NCBI GenBank assembly: GCA_024362935.1 | Contig: JANCRA010000061.1 | Location: 3,224,001 to 3,288,000, forward strand | DNA: 64,000 bases | Direction of reading: 5' to 3' | Origin: Setophaga petechia | Taxonomy: Eukaryota; Chordata; Aves; Passeriformes; Parulidae | Part shown: in pieces, positions 19,567 to 30,345 of the stretch | How positions within the stretch are numbered: position 1 is the stretch's first letter | Layout of the letters: each line of letters starts with the position of its first letter | Notes under the pieces: model-generated | What the model was told of the DNA's origin: nothing | Database searches by the model: none | Seen by the model: the letters and a program-made list of their open reading frames with translations, nothing else | Translations under genes and position numbers: made by a program

Positions 19567-20496
19567 ATGGCCACAGAGATGGGTGGCAACTGTGCCATCT
19601 GCCAGGACACCTGGCATGATGTGGCTTCTGCTCAGCCCTGTGGCCACCATTTCTGCCAGAGCTGCATCCTGCAGTGGGCACAGATAAATCCTGTGTGCCC
19701 GCTCTGCAGAAGAGCAATAGAGAATGTCATGTTTTCTGACAACGGAGGCGAGTCTCTGAAGATTGCCATCACAGCCCCTGAGCAGCGGCCAGCGGCCCCG
19801 AGCTCAGCAGGGACAGCTCCTGGTGGCCAGGACGAGAACAGCCCCCGTGGCCCTGTGCCGGCCCATCCCTCTTCTCCTCAGAGGACAGCAGCCAGAGCTG
19901 TCGGTGGTGTCCTGCCTGAGGTCTGGGCACAGCTTTTCCGCCGGCGACGGGAACTTCTGGGCCCTGTGCAGACTTGGCTGCGCCAAAGGACGGAGACCAT
20001 GTACGGGGAGCGGTGGTGGCTGGCAGAGAGCTGCATCCGGTACATGCTCTGTGTGTATGGGCCAGACCAGGAGCTCATGATCCAGAGTTTGCAGTGTGTC
20101 CTGGAGGAACACACAGTGCCATTGGTCCAGGACACCATTGACATCATTGTGAGACACTGCAGCTCAGGGGCCCAGAGGCTGCTTCACTCTCACACTGCCA
20201 CAGATGAGGATCCCAGCCCAACAACCAGCAGCACCTCCAGCTCCTCCAGCTCCAGTTTCAGCTCCAGCTCCTCCAGCTCCAGCTCCAACTCCTCCAGCCC
20301 CAACAACCTGAGCTCCAGCTCCTCCAGCTCTCAGGTGGGGATTCCAGCCAGTAGCAGTTCTGCCATCTCCATGGAGGAGGAGGAAGAAGCCACCACAGGA
20401 GACACTGCCCAACCCAGGGGTCACAGCGTCCCCTCAGGTGTCACCATGCCCACAGCACAGGACCAGCCCCAGGAGGAGGACAAGCAGGAGTGGTGA
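19567..20496 (+). CDS. TOPORS-like RING-finger protein, copy 1 (C-terminally shortened)
   Basis: This gene probably encodes a nuclear E3 ubiquitin ligase. It is a 309-residue single open frame. I chose the ATG at 19567, although the frame is open further upstream, because the second copy has the same MATE start at the matching place. A C3HC4 RING covers C9, C12, C25, H27, C30, C33, C44 and C47, all intact. A second conserved block (about 115-205) with WLRQR, WWLAES and a C-terminal helix matches TOPORS-like proteins of birds. A serine-rich run (about 219-262), encoded by AGCTCC-type repeats, and an acidic patch follow. It then stops at TGA 20494-20496. The related tail seen in copy 2 continues after this stop in the next frame, so the C terminus was lost. 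A poly(A) signal AATAAA lies at 20649. Confidence 0.8.
   Translation: MATEMGGNCAICQDTWHDVASAQPCGHHFCQSCILQWAQINPVCPLCRRAIENVMFSDNGGESLKIAITAPEQRPAAPSSAGTAPGGQDENSPRGPVPAHPSSPQRTAARAVGGVLPEVWAQLFRRRRELLGPVQTWLRQRTETMYGERWWLAESCIRYMLCVYGPDQELMIQSLQCVLEEHTVPLVQDTIDIIVRHCSSGAQRLLHSHTATDEDPSPTTSSTSSSSSSSFSSSSSSSSSNSSSPNNLSSSSSSSQVGIPASSSSAISMEEEEEATTGDTAQPRGHSVPSGVTMPTAQDQPQEEDKQEW
20229..20340 (+). repeat. AGCTCC/TCC microsatellite encoding poly-serine
   Basis: Repeats of AGCTCC and TCCAGC encode an almost pure serine run within copy 1. Copy 2 has a shorter version near 23425-23465, so the repeat has expanded or contracted after duplication. Confidence 0.85.
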
Positions 20497-20648
20497 GGAG
20501 CCAGGGCAGGAGGTGGTGATGTTGGCAGGTCCCTCTAGCATCCCTCAAAGAGAAGGGCCTCTGATCCCCAGGACTCTGCCCCCACCTGCAAGAGATCCCC
20601 CCCCACCAGCAGAACTAAAGAGCCCTTGCAATTATTTAAGAAAAATGA

Positions 20649-20654
20649 AATAAA
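20649..20654 (+). terminator. Poly(A) signal of copy 1
   Basis: AATAAA is followed by TTGTTATTTCCCTCACACAG. The same block follows the signal of copy 2 at 23825, which supports a shared 3' end. Confidence 0.6.
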
Positions 20655-21744
20655 TTGTTATTTCCCTCACACAGTCTCTGAGCACTGCTTCCTCAGCCTT
20701 CTGGTGCCTTTGCCCTTGCTCTTGTGCCCCACCATGGCTGGCAGGCATGTCCTGAGTGGCACAGCCCAGGGCCATGTGGGCAGCACCTTTTCCCACAGGA
20801 AATCTGCTGCAGCCAAACACCTGCAGGGCAGCAAGTGCCAAAGGCAGAGTAGGCAGCAGGGAGAGCTGGTCTCAATACAGAATAATCTATAAATGCTCCA
20901 CTCTGGACCTCTGTGCATGGCCTCTAGTCCCTCAATAGCATTTCCCATTTTGGGATCAGCAACAGTCTTGGAACTGGGCATTCAACTGCAACACCCCAAT
21001 CTTTGAAAAACCCAACCTTGTCCTCAGCCAGGCTTCCACCTGTTGCTCACTTGATCAATTTCCATGAATTGTCCCACAATAATGCAGAGAGGGCCCTGAA
21101 CTCTCTGCTTGGGGCCTGGTTGCACTGATTCAGACACATTTTTATTTACTGCCACAGTTCTGTAGCTTGAATGATATGAAGGGGCTTTTGGTTGGTCAGC
21201 AATGAGGTGTCACACTGCCCCTTGCTGACACAGTGCCCTTCCCATTCTTCAGGTTTCAGGTGGTGAGAACAACTCAGCAAAGGCTGGAGGAGGAAAGTCA
21301 AGCTGCGCCCCTGGGGCACCATTTGTGTATTTGCAGATTTCCTTTCTTTACAGGCCCACATGCTGTCATTTGGAGTGTGTCCTTGTCACCTCAGGAGTGC
21401 TCCCAGGATGGAGGCCTGGCCTTGTCATGGAGCAGATGAAAGAACGGCCACTGAAAGAAAAGGCTGAGAGAATTCCTTCCTGGGTTTGGAGCCCCCCCTA
21501 GACAAGACCCATTCTACTGAGCAAGCAAAGCTGAACATCCCACAGCCCTAAACACAGGGGCTAAGTGTCCTTGTGTCCATCACCCTCGATCCAGCAGGAT
21601 TGCAGAGAGGACAAACTCTGACATAAATCAAAAGGGACAAAACCTTGTACAGGGCCTGGCATGAAAGGCCTGGGTGCGATGGCCTCTCCCAGGGAGAGAG
21701 ATGAGAGGCCCTGTGAACAGACACCAGGAGTGTTCCCTGGAAAC
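20655..21744. other. Spacer between the two RING gene units
   Basis: Homology with the 3' flank of copy 2 continues in part to about 20885, where the words CCAAAGGCAGAGT and GGCAGCAG recur. I see no gene in the remainder. Confidence 0.4.
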
Positions 21745-22718
21745 CATGGCAAGGTGTCAGGAGCAGGGATTAGAGACAGGGCCAAGGGCATGTGATGCAG
21801 GTGGCTGATGGAGAGCATCATGGAAATAGAGAAATTGAAGCTAGGAAACAGTATTTCCTTTGTTCTCTGACAACATGTGCCTGCAGGGGTGGAAGGGCTG
21901 CTGTGTCATCACAGTATTAGAAATTAACTTTTAGATACGATTAAATGGGGACAAAATCACGTTAGCAAAAGAAATCTGTTTCTTAGTAACAATTCACCTG
22001 AGCCACATGTATGCCCAGGTGCCAAACACACACTCTCCAAAAAAAAGGACTAAGTTTTATCCTCTTTCCTGGCTTGGGGTGGTCCCCGTCCCCTTTTCCA
22101 TTGACTAGATACTCAGGAGTTTCTATTCTCACCTGATCACCTATTTTCTGTCCCCTCCCTTCTCATCCTACTTCCATTTTGTTCTTCAACCTGGCTGCCT
22201 TCCCAGCTGAAAGCAACAGCCAACAAATTACCTTGAGCAAATCCAAACTGGAAATAGCAAAACATAGAAACAACAACTTTTGGTTTTTTACCTAATGCCC
22301 TTTTAATCTAATAACCTTCAGCAAAATATTACCTCATCTCTCACAACAGAGTAGAGGACTCTGATGTTGCTGGCCTGTGGATGGTGACATCAGGCAGTGC
22401 TAGATTGTGACCTCACATTTCCTCACTGCTTATCTTGGGGTTCCAAGGACTTGGAATGCCTTTTGTGCTGTCACAGCTGTCACAGGGGATGGAGGCTGGT
22501 ATCAGAAAGCAGGGGACTTTGACATCACAGGGGGATGGATTGTGACATTGTGCCCCTCACTGCTTCCATTCAGGCACTGGCAGGGCCACTCTGGCTCCAG
22601 CCTGAACTGTACTGAGCAAGCAGGCAGGGCCGAGAGGATCAAGCCAGGCCTCTCTGGGGCTGGGCAGGGCCTGTTCCAGGCAGATCTTGGTGCCAGTCCC
22701 AGAGCCATCACTCCTGAA
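21745..22718 (+). promoter_or_regulatory. Upstream region of second TOPORS-like gene, with insertion
   Basis: Both ends match the upstream region of copy 1. About 440 bases at 21915-22355 have no counterpart there and look inserted. The motif block TGACATCA ... ATTGTGAC ... CCTCACTGCTT occurs once upstream of copy 1 but twice here (about 22388-22431 and 22518-22566). Whether either is a promoter is inference. Confidence 0.4.
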
Positions 22719-23789
22719 ATGGCCACAGAGACAGACGGCGACTGCCCCATCTGCCAGGACTCTCAGAAGGATGTGACTTCTGCTCTGCCCTGTCACCACC
22801 GCTTCTGCCTGGGCTGCATCCTGCGGTGGGCACACAGAAATCCCTCGTGCCCACTCTGCAGGACACCGATAGAGACCGTCCGGCTTTCTGAGCACGCAGA
22901 CGAGCATCTGGACATGGCCAGCACCGCCCCCGAGCAGCTGCCAGCGACCACTGGCCAGGCAGGGAGAGCTCCCGGCTGCCTGGACGAGAACAGCCCCCAC
23001 GGCCCTGTGGCGGCCTGTCCAGCTGCTCCTCAGGGGACACTGTCCCCAGCTGAGCAGGGCCCCTCAGGGCCCGAGTTCCCGGGTGGCCTCCTGCCCGAGG
23101 TGTGGGCCGGACTTTTCCGTGGACAGCCGCAGCTGCTTGAGCCCCTGCGGCCCTGGCTGCGCCGGAGGCTGGAGGGGATATTCCGGCGCTGGTGGTGGCT
23201 GGTTGAGGCCGCAGAGAGCTCCATCCTGCACGACCTGTGCGTCAAGGGGCTGAACGCCGAGGCGTTGGTCCAGGGGCTGCAGCCTGTCCTCGAGCAGCAC
23301 ACGGCTCCACTGGTGCACGGCATCATCAGCATCATCGTGGGCCAGTGCAGCGAGGAGGCCCAGAGGCTGCTGCGCTCTGGTGCCATCAGGGATGAGAACA
23401 ATGGCCCTGTGGCCAGTGCCAGCTCCAGCTCCAGCAGCTCCAGCATCTCCCAGACCAGCAGCTCATGGATGGGGGCTCCTGCCCATGGCCCCAATGTCTG
23501 TCATGTGGAGGAGGAAGCTGGCACATCGGAGGCTGCCTTGCCTGGGGGTCCCAGCCACCCCCCACCTGTGCCTGTCCCCATGGAGTGGGACCAGCCCCAG
23601 GAGGAGCCACGGCAGGAGGTGGTGACAGTGGCAGGACTCTCTGCCCAGGACAGCAGCTTCAGCCTCTCCACCCCTGTCCTGGGCTGGGACCAATTGCCAT
23701 GGGGACCCTTGCACCCCGTTAAGAGAAGGGTCCCCAGCCCCCAGGACTCCTCCCAGCCCTGCAAGAGGCCAACCCACTGGGAACTCTAG
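22719..23789 (+). CDS. TOPORS-like RING-finger protein, copy 2 (full C terminus)
   Basis: This 356-residue protein is a probable nuclear E3 ubiquitin ligase. The frame is open upstream to 22407, but ATG 22719 matches the start of copy 1. The C3HC4 RING uses C9, C12, C25, H27, C30, C33, C44 and C47. A conserved block with PWLRRRLEGIF, WWWLVEA and EQHTAPLVHGI follows, of the type found in TOPORS-like proteins, where it replaces the longer SR-rich architecture of true TOPORS. A short serine run, an acidic proline-rich linker and a tail with two basic clusters (KRR and CKRP, spaced like a bipartite nuclear signal) complete it. The absence of obvious introns suggests a retrogene origin for the family, but this is inference. 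AATAAA follows at 23825. This copy looks intact. Confidence 0.85.
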   Translation: MATETDGDCPICQDSQKDVTSALPCHHRFCLGCILRWAHRNPSCPLCRTPIETVRLSEHADEHLDMASTAPEQLPATTGQAGRAPGCLDENSPHGPVAACPAAPQGTLSPAEQGPSGPEFPGGLLPEVWAGLFRGQPQLLEPLRPWLRRRLEGIFRRWWWLVEAAESSILHDLCVKGLNAEALVQGLQPVLEQHTAPLVHGIISIIVGQCSEEAQRLLRSGAIRDENNGPVASASSSSSSSSISQTSSSWMGAPAHGPNVCHVEEEAGTSEAALPGGPSHPPPVPVPMEWDQPQEEPRQEVVTVAGLSAQDSSFSLSTPVLGWDQLPWGPLHPVKRRVPSPQDSSQPCKRPTHWEL

Positions 23790-23824
23790 CAGGGCTCTCA
23801 CAAATCTTCATTGAAGGAAAAGGA

Positions 23825-23830
23825 AATAAA
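23825..23830 (+). terminator. Poly(A) signal of copy 2
   Basis: AATAAA lies 35 bases after the stop codon, followed by the same TTCCCTCACACAGTCTCTG block found after copy 1. Confidence 0.6.
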
Positions 23831-23945
23831 TTGTTAATTCCCTCACACAGTCTCTGGGCAGTGCTTTGTCTCTGCAAAGCAGCAGAAGCCAAAGGCAGAG
23901 TGGGCAGCAGAGGCAGCTGATCTTGATGCAGGACTGTGACCTCAG

Positions 23946-24950
23946 CCTGCCTCCAATGCTTCTCTCTGCCCGGCCACTGGCACATCTGCTCTGGCTTCTC
24001 TGTGCTGCCTGATGCCAACCAGGGCAGCTTGCAGAGGGTAAATTTTCTGGCAGTCAAGCAAGGTCTAGTTCAAACTTGATACTGTGCCAAAATTTTATTT
24101 CTATGTCTCAATCAAATAAATTTTTTTCAGCAACAATTCATTGCTATAGACAATATTACTGAAGGAGAAAGTAATGATTTTTTCTCCAGCTACTACTACA
24201 TCTTGGAAAAACGTATTATAAAGACATACCTTCCATTTCCTAATTATACAAGTTCTGGAGTTGCCCAGTTTGAGGGAATTTACTGTCAAGTATATACACT
24301 ACCCCAGGAGAGTAGACAAAAAAAATTACTTGTTGCAAAAAAAAAATTAATGCAATAGTACTGAATGGAAACTATAAATCTAATGGGGGACTGGATGTTT
24401 AACAGTAGAGAGACCTATTTTATTTTTCAGCTTAATAGTGAGCAAGTTTTAGAAGCCATATTGCCTTTTAATAAGAGATAAGAACATCATCTCAGGAAGA
24501 AGAGAAAATAGTTTAAAAATATTATCCTTCTATAATATTTTGAAATAAAACACAAAAAGAGAGGCAATTATTTTAATTTTTAAAAGAAAAATATTTTAAA
24601 ATAATAGGCAAAGAGAAGCAACTATTTTAACTCTAACTGAAATTTCACTAGCAGCATGGAGAATGGACAACTTAATTGTCAAATATTGTCAGGTTTTTTT
24701 TTTGTTTGTTAAAAAACATGGAAATGGAGTTATTTCTCTGGCATTATTTTCTTTTAAAAATCAACTCTGCTGTGTTTCTCAAAGGGCTGGGATGGTGTAC
24801 TTGTTGCTTTTGATGTATAAAAAGATTGGCATTTCACCTACTAGAGAGATTGAAGCACTATCTGTAGTGGGGTTTTTTTTAGGATGTCCCTTTCTAAGGT
24901 GTTTTATGGAATTTGGTGTTGGGGTTGTTGTCCCAACCCATTAGAAAGGA
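23946..24950. other. No supported gene
   Basis: The 3' flank of copy 2 gives way to AT-rich sequence by about 24050. Only short chance ORFs are present. Confidence 0.5.
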
Positions 24951-24959
24951 GTATGAAGT

Positions 24960-25271
24960 TTGTTGCAAATTCTTGTGAGGCTTAATAAACACACCAGAGA
25001 GGTGTCACAATGCTCTTGCGCTTTACTTTACAGCCATCTTAGGTCCTGCAACCAGTCCACTCTTTTGAGTCAAAAAGTTTTGCTCAACAAGCCCTTACAT
25101 CTTACGATACACTTCTCAAAAGTGCTGGCTAATGAACCCAAAGTTCTTACCATACACCTGATAAGTTCCTATCTCGCCCAACAAACTTCTCCAAAGTGCT
25201 GGCTCACAAGCCACAACACAAGACCACACATGACCCACTCCCACAGCGAATTTTGGTACCAAGAGTGCAGT
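24960..25271 (+). mobile_element. Possible LTR end and primer-binding site
   Basis: There is an AATAAA at 24984 and, 270 bases on, TTTTGGTACCAAGAGTG (from 25251). The part from TGG resembles a tRNA-Leu-type primer-binding site but is not an exact match to any tRNA I can recall. The sequence after it could be a retroviral leader. No coding remnant is seen, so this is weak. Confidence 0.25.
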
Positions 25272-28200
25272 AGAACAGGACAGCTGTGCTTTGCCCAGGA
25301 GGGTGAGGGAGGAGAGAAATAAAGGCAGAGAAGAGAGAGAAACAACAGAGAATATCACCAGATCCTAGATCCCATATTGGTCCTGTTCTGTGGATGATCT
25401 GGAGCTGGGTAAACAATGAGAGTGAAAGAGAAAGAGAGGGCAAAGAAAATGAGGGGTCGCAACCTGCTCCCTTTCACAGCTAACTTGCTGGGACCTCTTA
25501 TGCAAAGTAGAATTTTCGTGCCATTTTGTCATGCATGGACAGACAGCCCTGATGCTGCAGGGGTGCAGTCCTTCCTCCTACCTGCTGTGGGATGTCTTGG
25601 GGGGAGTCCATGGCTGCACACAGCTAAGTCAGGTTTAGGCAATCATGGCCTGTGCCAGTCAGAGAACAATTACCTGCATTAGTCACAAGTTACCCTTCCC
25701 CATCCCCTCTCCAAGTCATGGAGCTGCAGGTCCCAGAGGGCCTGAGACGTAATATAGAGTAAGAGGCTAAAATATTGTACCTTTCTTTCACTGGGACAGC
25801 TTCAGCACAGCCTTGGAAAATGTTATAGTGACACAGGAGAGAGGCTTGTGACCTTCAGCACAGCACAAAAGGGTCAGCTTGAGGAAAAAAGATGTTTTCA
25901 GCTGTTTACACTGCCAAAGGCAAGTAGCAGTGGTCCTTCCTCTTCAACTATGGTTCCATATTAGAAATTCTCCACTGTAAAACTAAAAGAAGGGGAATCT
26001 TACCAGTGGTAATTTTGAGTTGTTTATTTTTTTGTCAAGTTGGTCTATGTCACAAACCTGGTTTATGGTGACAAACAAGTAATCTGCTTAGTTTGACTCA
26101 CCATATCCATACTGTAAAGGTTGCAAAACTGGGTAAAGAAAATAATCTATTAAAAATTAATTTAAAATACTTTGCAAAAAAGTAGTATGTGAGGTTGGAG
26201 AAAGAAAGCTTTTGACTGTACTGGTATCATACAGGGCTCTTCTGACTGAATGAGTGTAGGATCATCTGGTTTCCACTGAAGTATCTGCTAAGAATGCAGA
26301 ATTCATATTCTTCAACTTTTTGGAAAGTGAAAGAGCTGCAATTTTCTAGATGAATATCATCAATGTGAAATCCAGTTACAATCTACATAACCAAGGTGGT
26401 TAGTACTGGGGCAGGTGCCCAGAGTGTCACTGTTCAAGTTATGCCTCAAAACTCTTGAGAAATTTAAATGGAAAAGGTAATTTTACAAAGAGTTGCTTTA
26501 AGGAACGAATAGAAATTATTGATGAGTTAAGGTTTGGTCTCATTCCACTTTTAACATTTCAATTCATATTCAATAATTCTTGTACATACTTTGTTTCAAC
26601 AGCATGTGAAAACTGGTTTGTTATTCCTTCTTTTCACTAAGGATTGCTTGTTTTTAGCAAGGGGGAAAGTTATACTTCATCACAGGTTTTTTCAAAGAGC
26701 TTTAATAGTGTCTGTGTATCTTGCTTTTGAAGGCCTCCAGTTCCCCTCAAACTCCTTTGGTTTCTGTTTTGCATGATATCAAGAGGAGGCTTTCAAGTAA
26801 GATATCTGTGAGTAGTCCACTAAAGGGACTGAACATTTGCAGCAACGTCAGAATACTTGATGTGTTTGGTTTCTTTTCTTTTTTATATATTTTTTTGAAA
26901 TAAAACAAATAAAAATTTCTGTGAATGATGTTACAGCTGTTAACAATGAAAGGGGAAAATACAACCTGGGAACTACAACCATAGCTGTCCAATAGTTCTA
27001 AAACTTCCACGAAGAAAATAAACTTTGAATGGTTCCTCCCTTTTCAATAGGGCTGCAATATACGCAGAGAATTCGAGCAGTGGGTCATCACCAGAAGAAT
27101 GCTTAAAAGTTTTTATGGATATTTCCTCATCTTCATGATCTTTCTAGATTTTTTATGCCAAACTTTGGCTGCAGTGCATACCCTCATGAGCATTGCTGCT
27201 GCACAATTGCTTTCCCAAGCATTAAGTACAAAAGATTGTGCAGTTTATTAGTGTGAATGTGCCCCAGTATGGATGGCAACAGTTCCAAGGCAATGAAAAT
27301 GTAACTGATGCTGATTGCCTTTGCTTTTATTTATGTAATGGCTTATCAGTTTATACAAAGATGCTACTCTTCTGGCAGGCTTCCAAGCTCAGATCCAAAG
27401 AAGGGATAAAAATTCATATTTTCCATGCCCAAACAATCATCCGAAGTACCTATTTCTGCCTCTGAAGTACCAGGTCCTACTGTCTTTTTACAACTGTCTT
27501 TTCTGTGCATCAGCAGATCAATTGCTTACAATTGTGAATTCTGTGCATCAGCAGATGGTTCTTCAGAAAGAACCATCACTTAAAAGGTCAGATTATCTAC
27601 TGACAATGTCAAATAACACTTCAAGTTCTAGTCAGAGCACGAGCTGGTTGGAGACATTCCTTTGGACATCTGGAACTTTCTGTCCAGAGAGCTCCTACAT
27701 GTCTAAGTTGTGAAAAAAGTCACTCAGCCACCTAATTTGTAGCTGGGCCATTGTTTCCAAAAGGTTCACTATTTCATTTGTGAAAATAACTAGAAATCAA
27801 GTTTCTAGACCACTCGAGGAACTAATATCTAAAGCTCATCAAGTGTGCACACAGGTACCTTCTTGAAAGTTGGTAATACCACAGTTATAGTGAAATTACT
27901 ATTTACAACTCACAGCTCCAGTTCTATCTCTCATGCCTTAGAGGAGGTTAAATAAAGAGCCTTATCTTTTGCTGTGAGGGACAGGTCATTAGTCTCAGAT
28001 GCTCACAGTGACTCTGCTTGCTGCTCCATAGGGGAAACTGTCAGCAAAAAAACCAGCTTGGGCTCTGTAAAAATTGTTCAGACACAACAGACTGGATTTT
28101 CATGAGGAAATCAACCTCCAGAGATGTCCCAGCAGCACACTTTATCATGAAAGGGAAGCAGAGACTGGGGTAGCATGTACTCCAAGAGCTATTTGCTTCC

Positions 28201-28685
28201 CTCGTGGTTACAAATTAGCTGAACAAAATTAGGTTTACCCATTTTTCTGTCTGCCTACATTCTGCTGGAGGTTTGTTTCTCATGCACAGTTCTGATATGT
28301 GGAAGGATGCCAGGTGCACTTAAAGGAAACTCAGAGGATGTGGCTGTTTTCTACTAGGTCATATGTTTCAAAAATAACTCTTTAGGTGGAAGATGCTACT
28401 GTAGAGAGTGTTTGAAAAATGATATTTCAAATGAGGTAAACCTAACGAATTCCTAGTAATCAAGGGAAGGCCTGACTGAGAAACAAATTGGTTTCAGTTA
28501 TGAAAACTTTAATTCCTTTCTTCTCATCTTCCTTAATTCTATTCAGAATTGAAAAAATCCCACCAAAACCCAACAAAGACAACAAACCACTCCTCCTTTT
28601 TCTAGGTTTGCTAAAGATAACTCCCTTCTCCTATCTGGTTTAGCTGATCAAAATAATTTTACTATAGCAGCAGTGCTGTTTCCTA
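25272..28685. other. No supported gene
   Basis: AT-rich intergenic sequence. It holds a 38-bp-spaced direct repeat at 27501-27556 and an adjacent perfect 7-bp-stem hairpin (27557-27574). ORFs are short and domain-free. Confidence 0.5.
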
Positions 28686-28995
28686 AGAATCGTGGAATCA
28701 AAATTGCTTGAGTTGGAAGGGATTTCAAAGCTCATGTTCTTCCAGGGTCACTTTCCACTGTCCCAGATTGCTTCAAGCCCAGTCCAGCTTTGAACACTTC
28801 CAGGGATGAGGCAGCTTCTCTGGGCAGCCTGTGCCAGTGCCTCACCACCCTCACAGTAAAGAATTTCTTTCTAACATCTAATCTAAACTCTTTCAGTTAA
28901 AAAACTAAACTCTTTCAGTCATCTTTCAATTTAAAACCATTGCACCTTGTCCTGCCACTATTTGTCCATATAAAAACTACCTCTCTCTCCTTTTT
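28686..28995 (-). mobile_element. CR1 LINE 3' fragment (antisense)
   Basis: The plus strand reads as the complement of a CR1 3' end. It has GAGTTGGAAGGGATTTCAAA, then TCCAGCTTTGAACACTTCCA, then CTCACCACCCTCACAGTAAA. It is 5'-truncated, and its end nearest 28686 has the degraded GAATCGTGGAATCA tail. Confidence 0.85.
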
Positions 28996-29013
28996 ATGTC
29001 TGGATTTAAATCA

Positions 29014-29066
29014 CACTCTGCTGTTGCTGTTGGATAAAAGAACCGCACTCTGCTGTTGCTGTTGGA
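29014..29066. repeat. Direct repeat, 21 bp, 32-bp spacing
   Basis: CACTCTGCTGTTGCTGTTGGA occurs at 29014-29034 and again at 29046-29066, exactly. It lies just after the CR1 fragment. Confidence 0.9.
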
Positions 29067-29983
29067 CATTAATTGGCAAATATCTTTGAATATTCAAATG
29101 TGCTTCATGTCTCTTGTGCTAAAGGGGGCTCTGGTCTAAACGCTCAAAACATGGTCTGTTCCAGTGGAAGCAAGTGTTTTTTAAAGAATTCTTTCAATGA
29201 TTACAATTTCAGCCTTTTTCCATGTCGCACTGAAGATTTTGGGACAGTTTCTGTTATTAAGGAATGGTGTTGCTCTTCAAAGAAGTAGTGGGTTTTTTTC
29301 CTAGAAAGTTACTCCATGCATTTTCCATTGTGAAAATGTTCACATGGAGAAGTAATGCATAGAACTGAGAACTAGGTAAGAACTTAAGTTCTGAACCAGC
29401 AAAAAATGAGGTGCTCACCAAAACATTGTTCTGCTCTGGGCTTGGGCGAATGACAGCTCAGTCTGATAGCTGATTTTTTTTGCATCAGATATTCAGTGAA
29501 ATGTTCATACACTTAAGAAATATAGTTATTTCCTTACTATAAGTAAAATATACTTCATAGGTGTTGCCTCACATAGGTAAGGTTATCAGTCATATATTTT
29601 GATGATAACTGTAGTTCCACTGGGGTGATATTTTCCTACATTTGTCTTTTTATCACATAATCTTTTCTTCTTCTCCTCCACAGAGCAGAAGCACCTCTGT
29701 GAACTTCAGCCAGTTACAACTATGATATGGTTTTTGTTCTCATCATCTAGTCATTCTCTGATTGTTTAATTACTTTAGGCACCAGTGTTGTGGAAATAGC
29801 TTCTTAAATCTGCTACTCTACTAGATCCACTTTCTAGTAGCACCATATTTTTATTTGTTGCTCACCATTTCCATTAGGCATGGTGCTTGGAGAAGTAATA
29901 TTTGCACAGAAAGGATCTAGGTGGCTCAGCCTGATTTCTGTTCACAATAATTTTTTATCATTTTCCTGGCTGATTCTTGTTGA

Positions 29984-29986
<3 letters not shown>
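29067..29986. other. No supported gene
   Basis: AT-rich intergenic sequence with only short chance ORFs. Confidence 0.5.
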
Positions 29987-30017
<31 letters not shown>

Positions 30018-30345
30018 GGGACACAGGCATGGCATGCATGCTTGCTACAATTTGGTAACATCATGCATTGTAGTCCAAACTGAGAAAAAATTCCAGAATT
30101 CCAGGCCACATGATATTTGTTCCTTGCAGGTTTTTCCCTGAAAACAAAAACCATAAAAACTAAAAAAAGCCAAACCAAAACAACAACAACAAAAAAAAAA
30201 AAACCAACAACAACAAAAAAACCACCCCAAAACCAAAAAACAAAAACCAAAAAAGCCTCAAACAAAAAAAACCCCAACCCAACTTCCCCCCCCCAAAAAA
30301 CCCTAAAACATTTCTCCCCCACCCAATAAACCTCCCAAAACTAAA
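29987..30345. repeat. Poly-T run and A/C-rich low-complexity tract
   Basis: A run of 29 T (29987-30015) is followed, after about 150 bases of ordinary sequence, by an A/C-rich tract (about 30140-30345) with CAA and CCAAAA words. The apparent ORFs in this tract are compositional artefacts. Confidence 0.85.

Noticed and set aside
20164..20424. Minus-strand Gly/Ala-rich ORF
   Set aside because: It is the reverse of the poly-serine repeat in copy 1.
23030..23494. 154-codon minus-strand ORF
   Set aside because: Antisense shadow of the copy 2 coding region.
30014..30329. Phe/Val-rich and Lys/Thr-rich ORFs
   Set aside because: They lie in A/C-rich low-complexity sequence and are artefacts of it.
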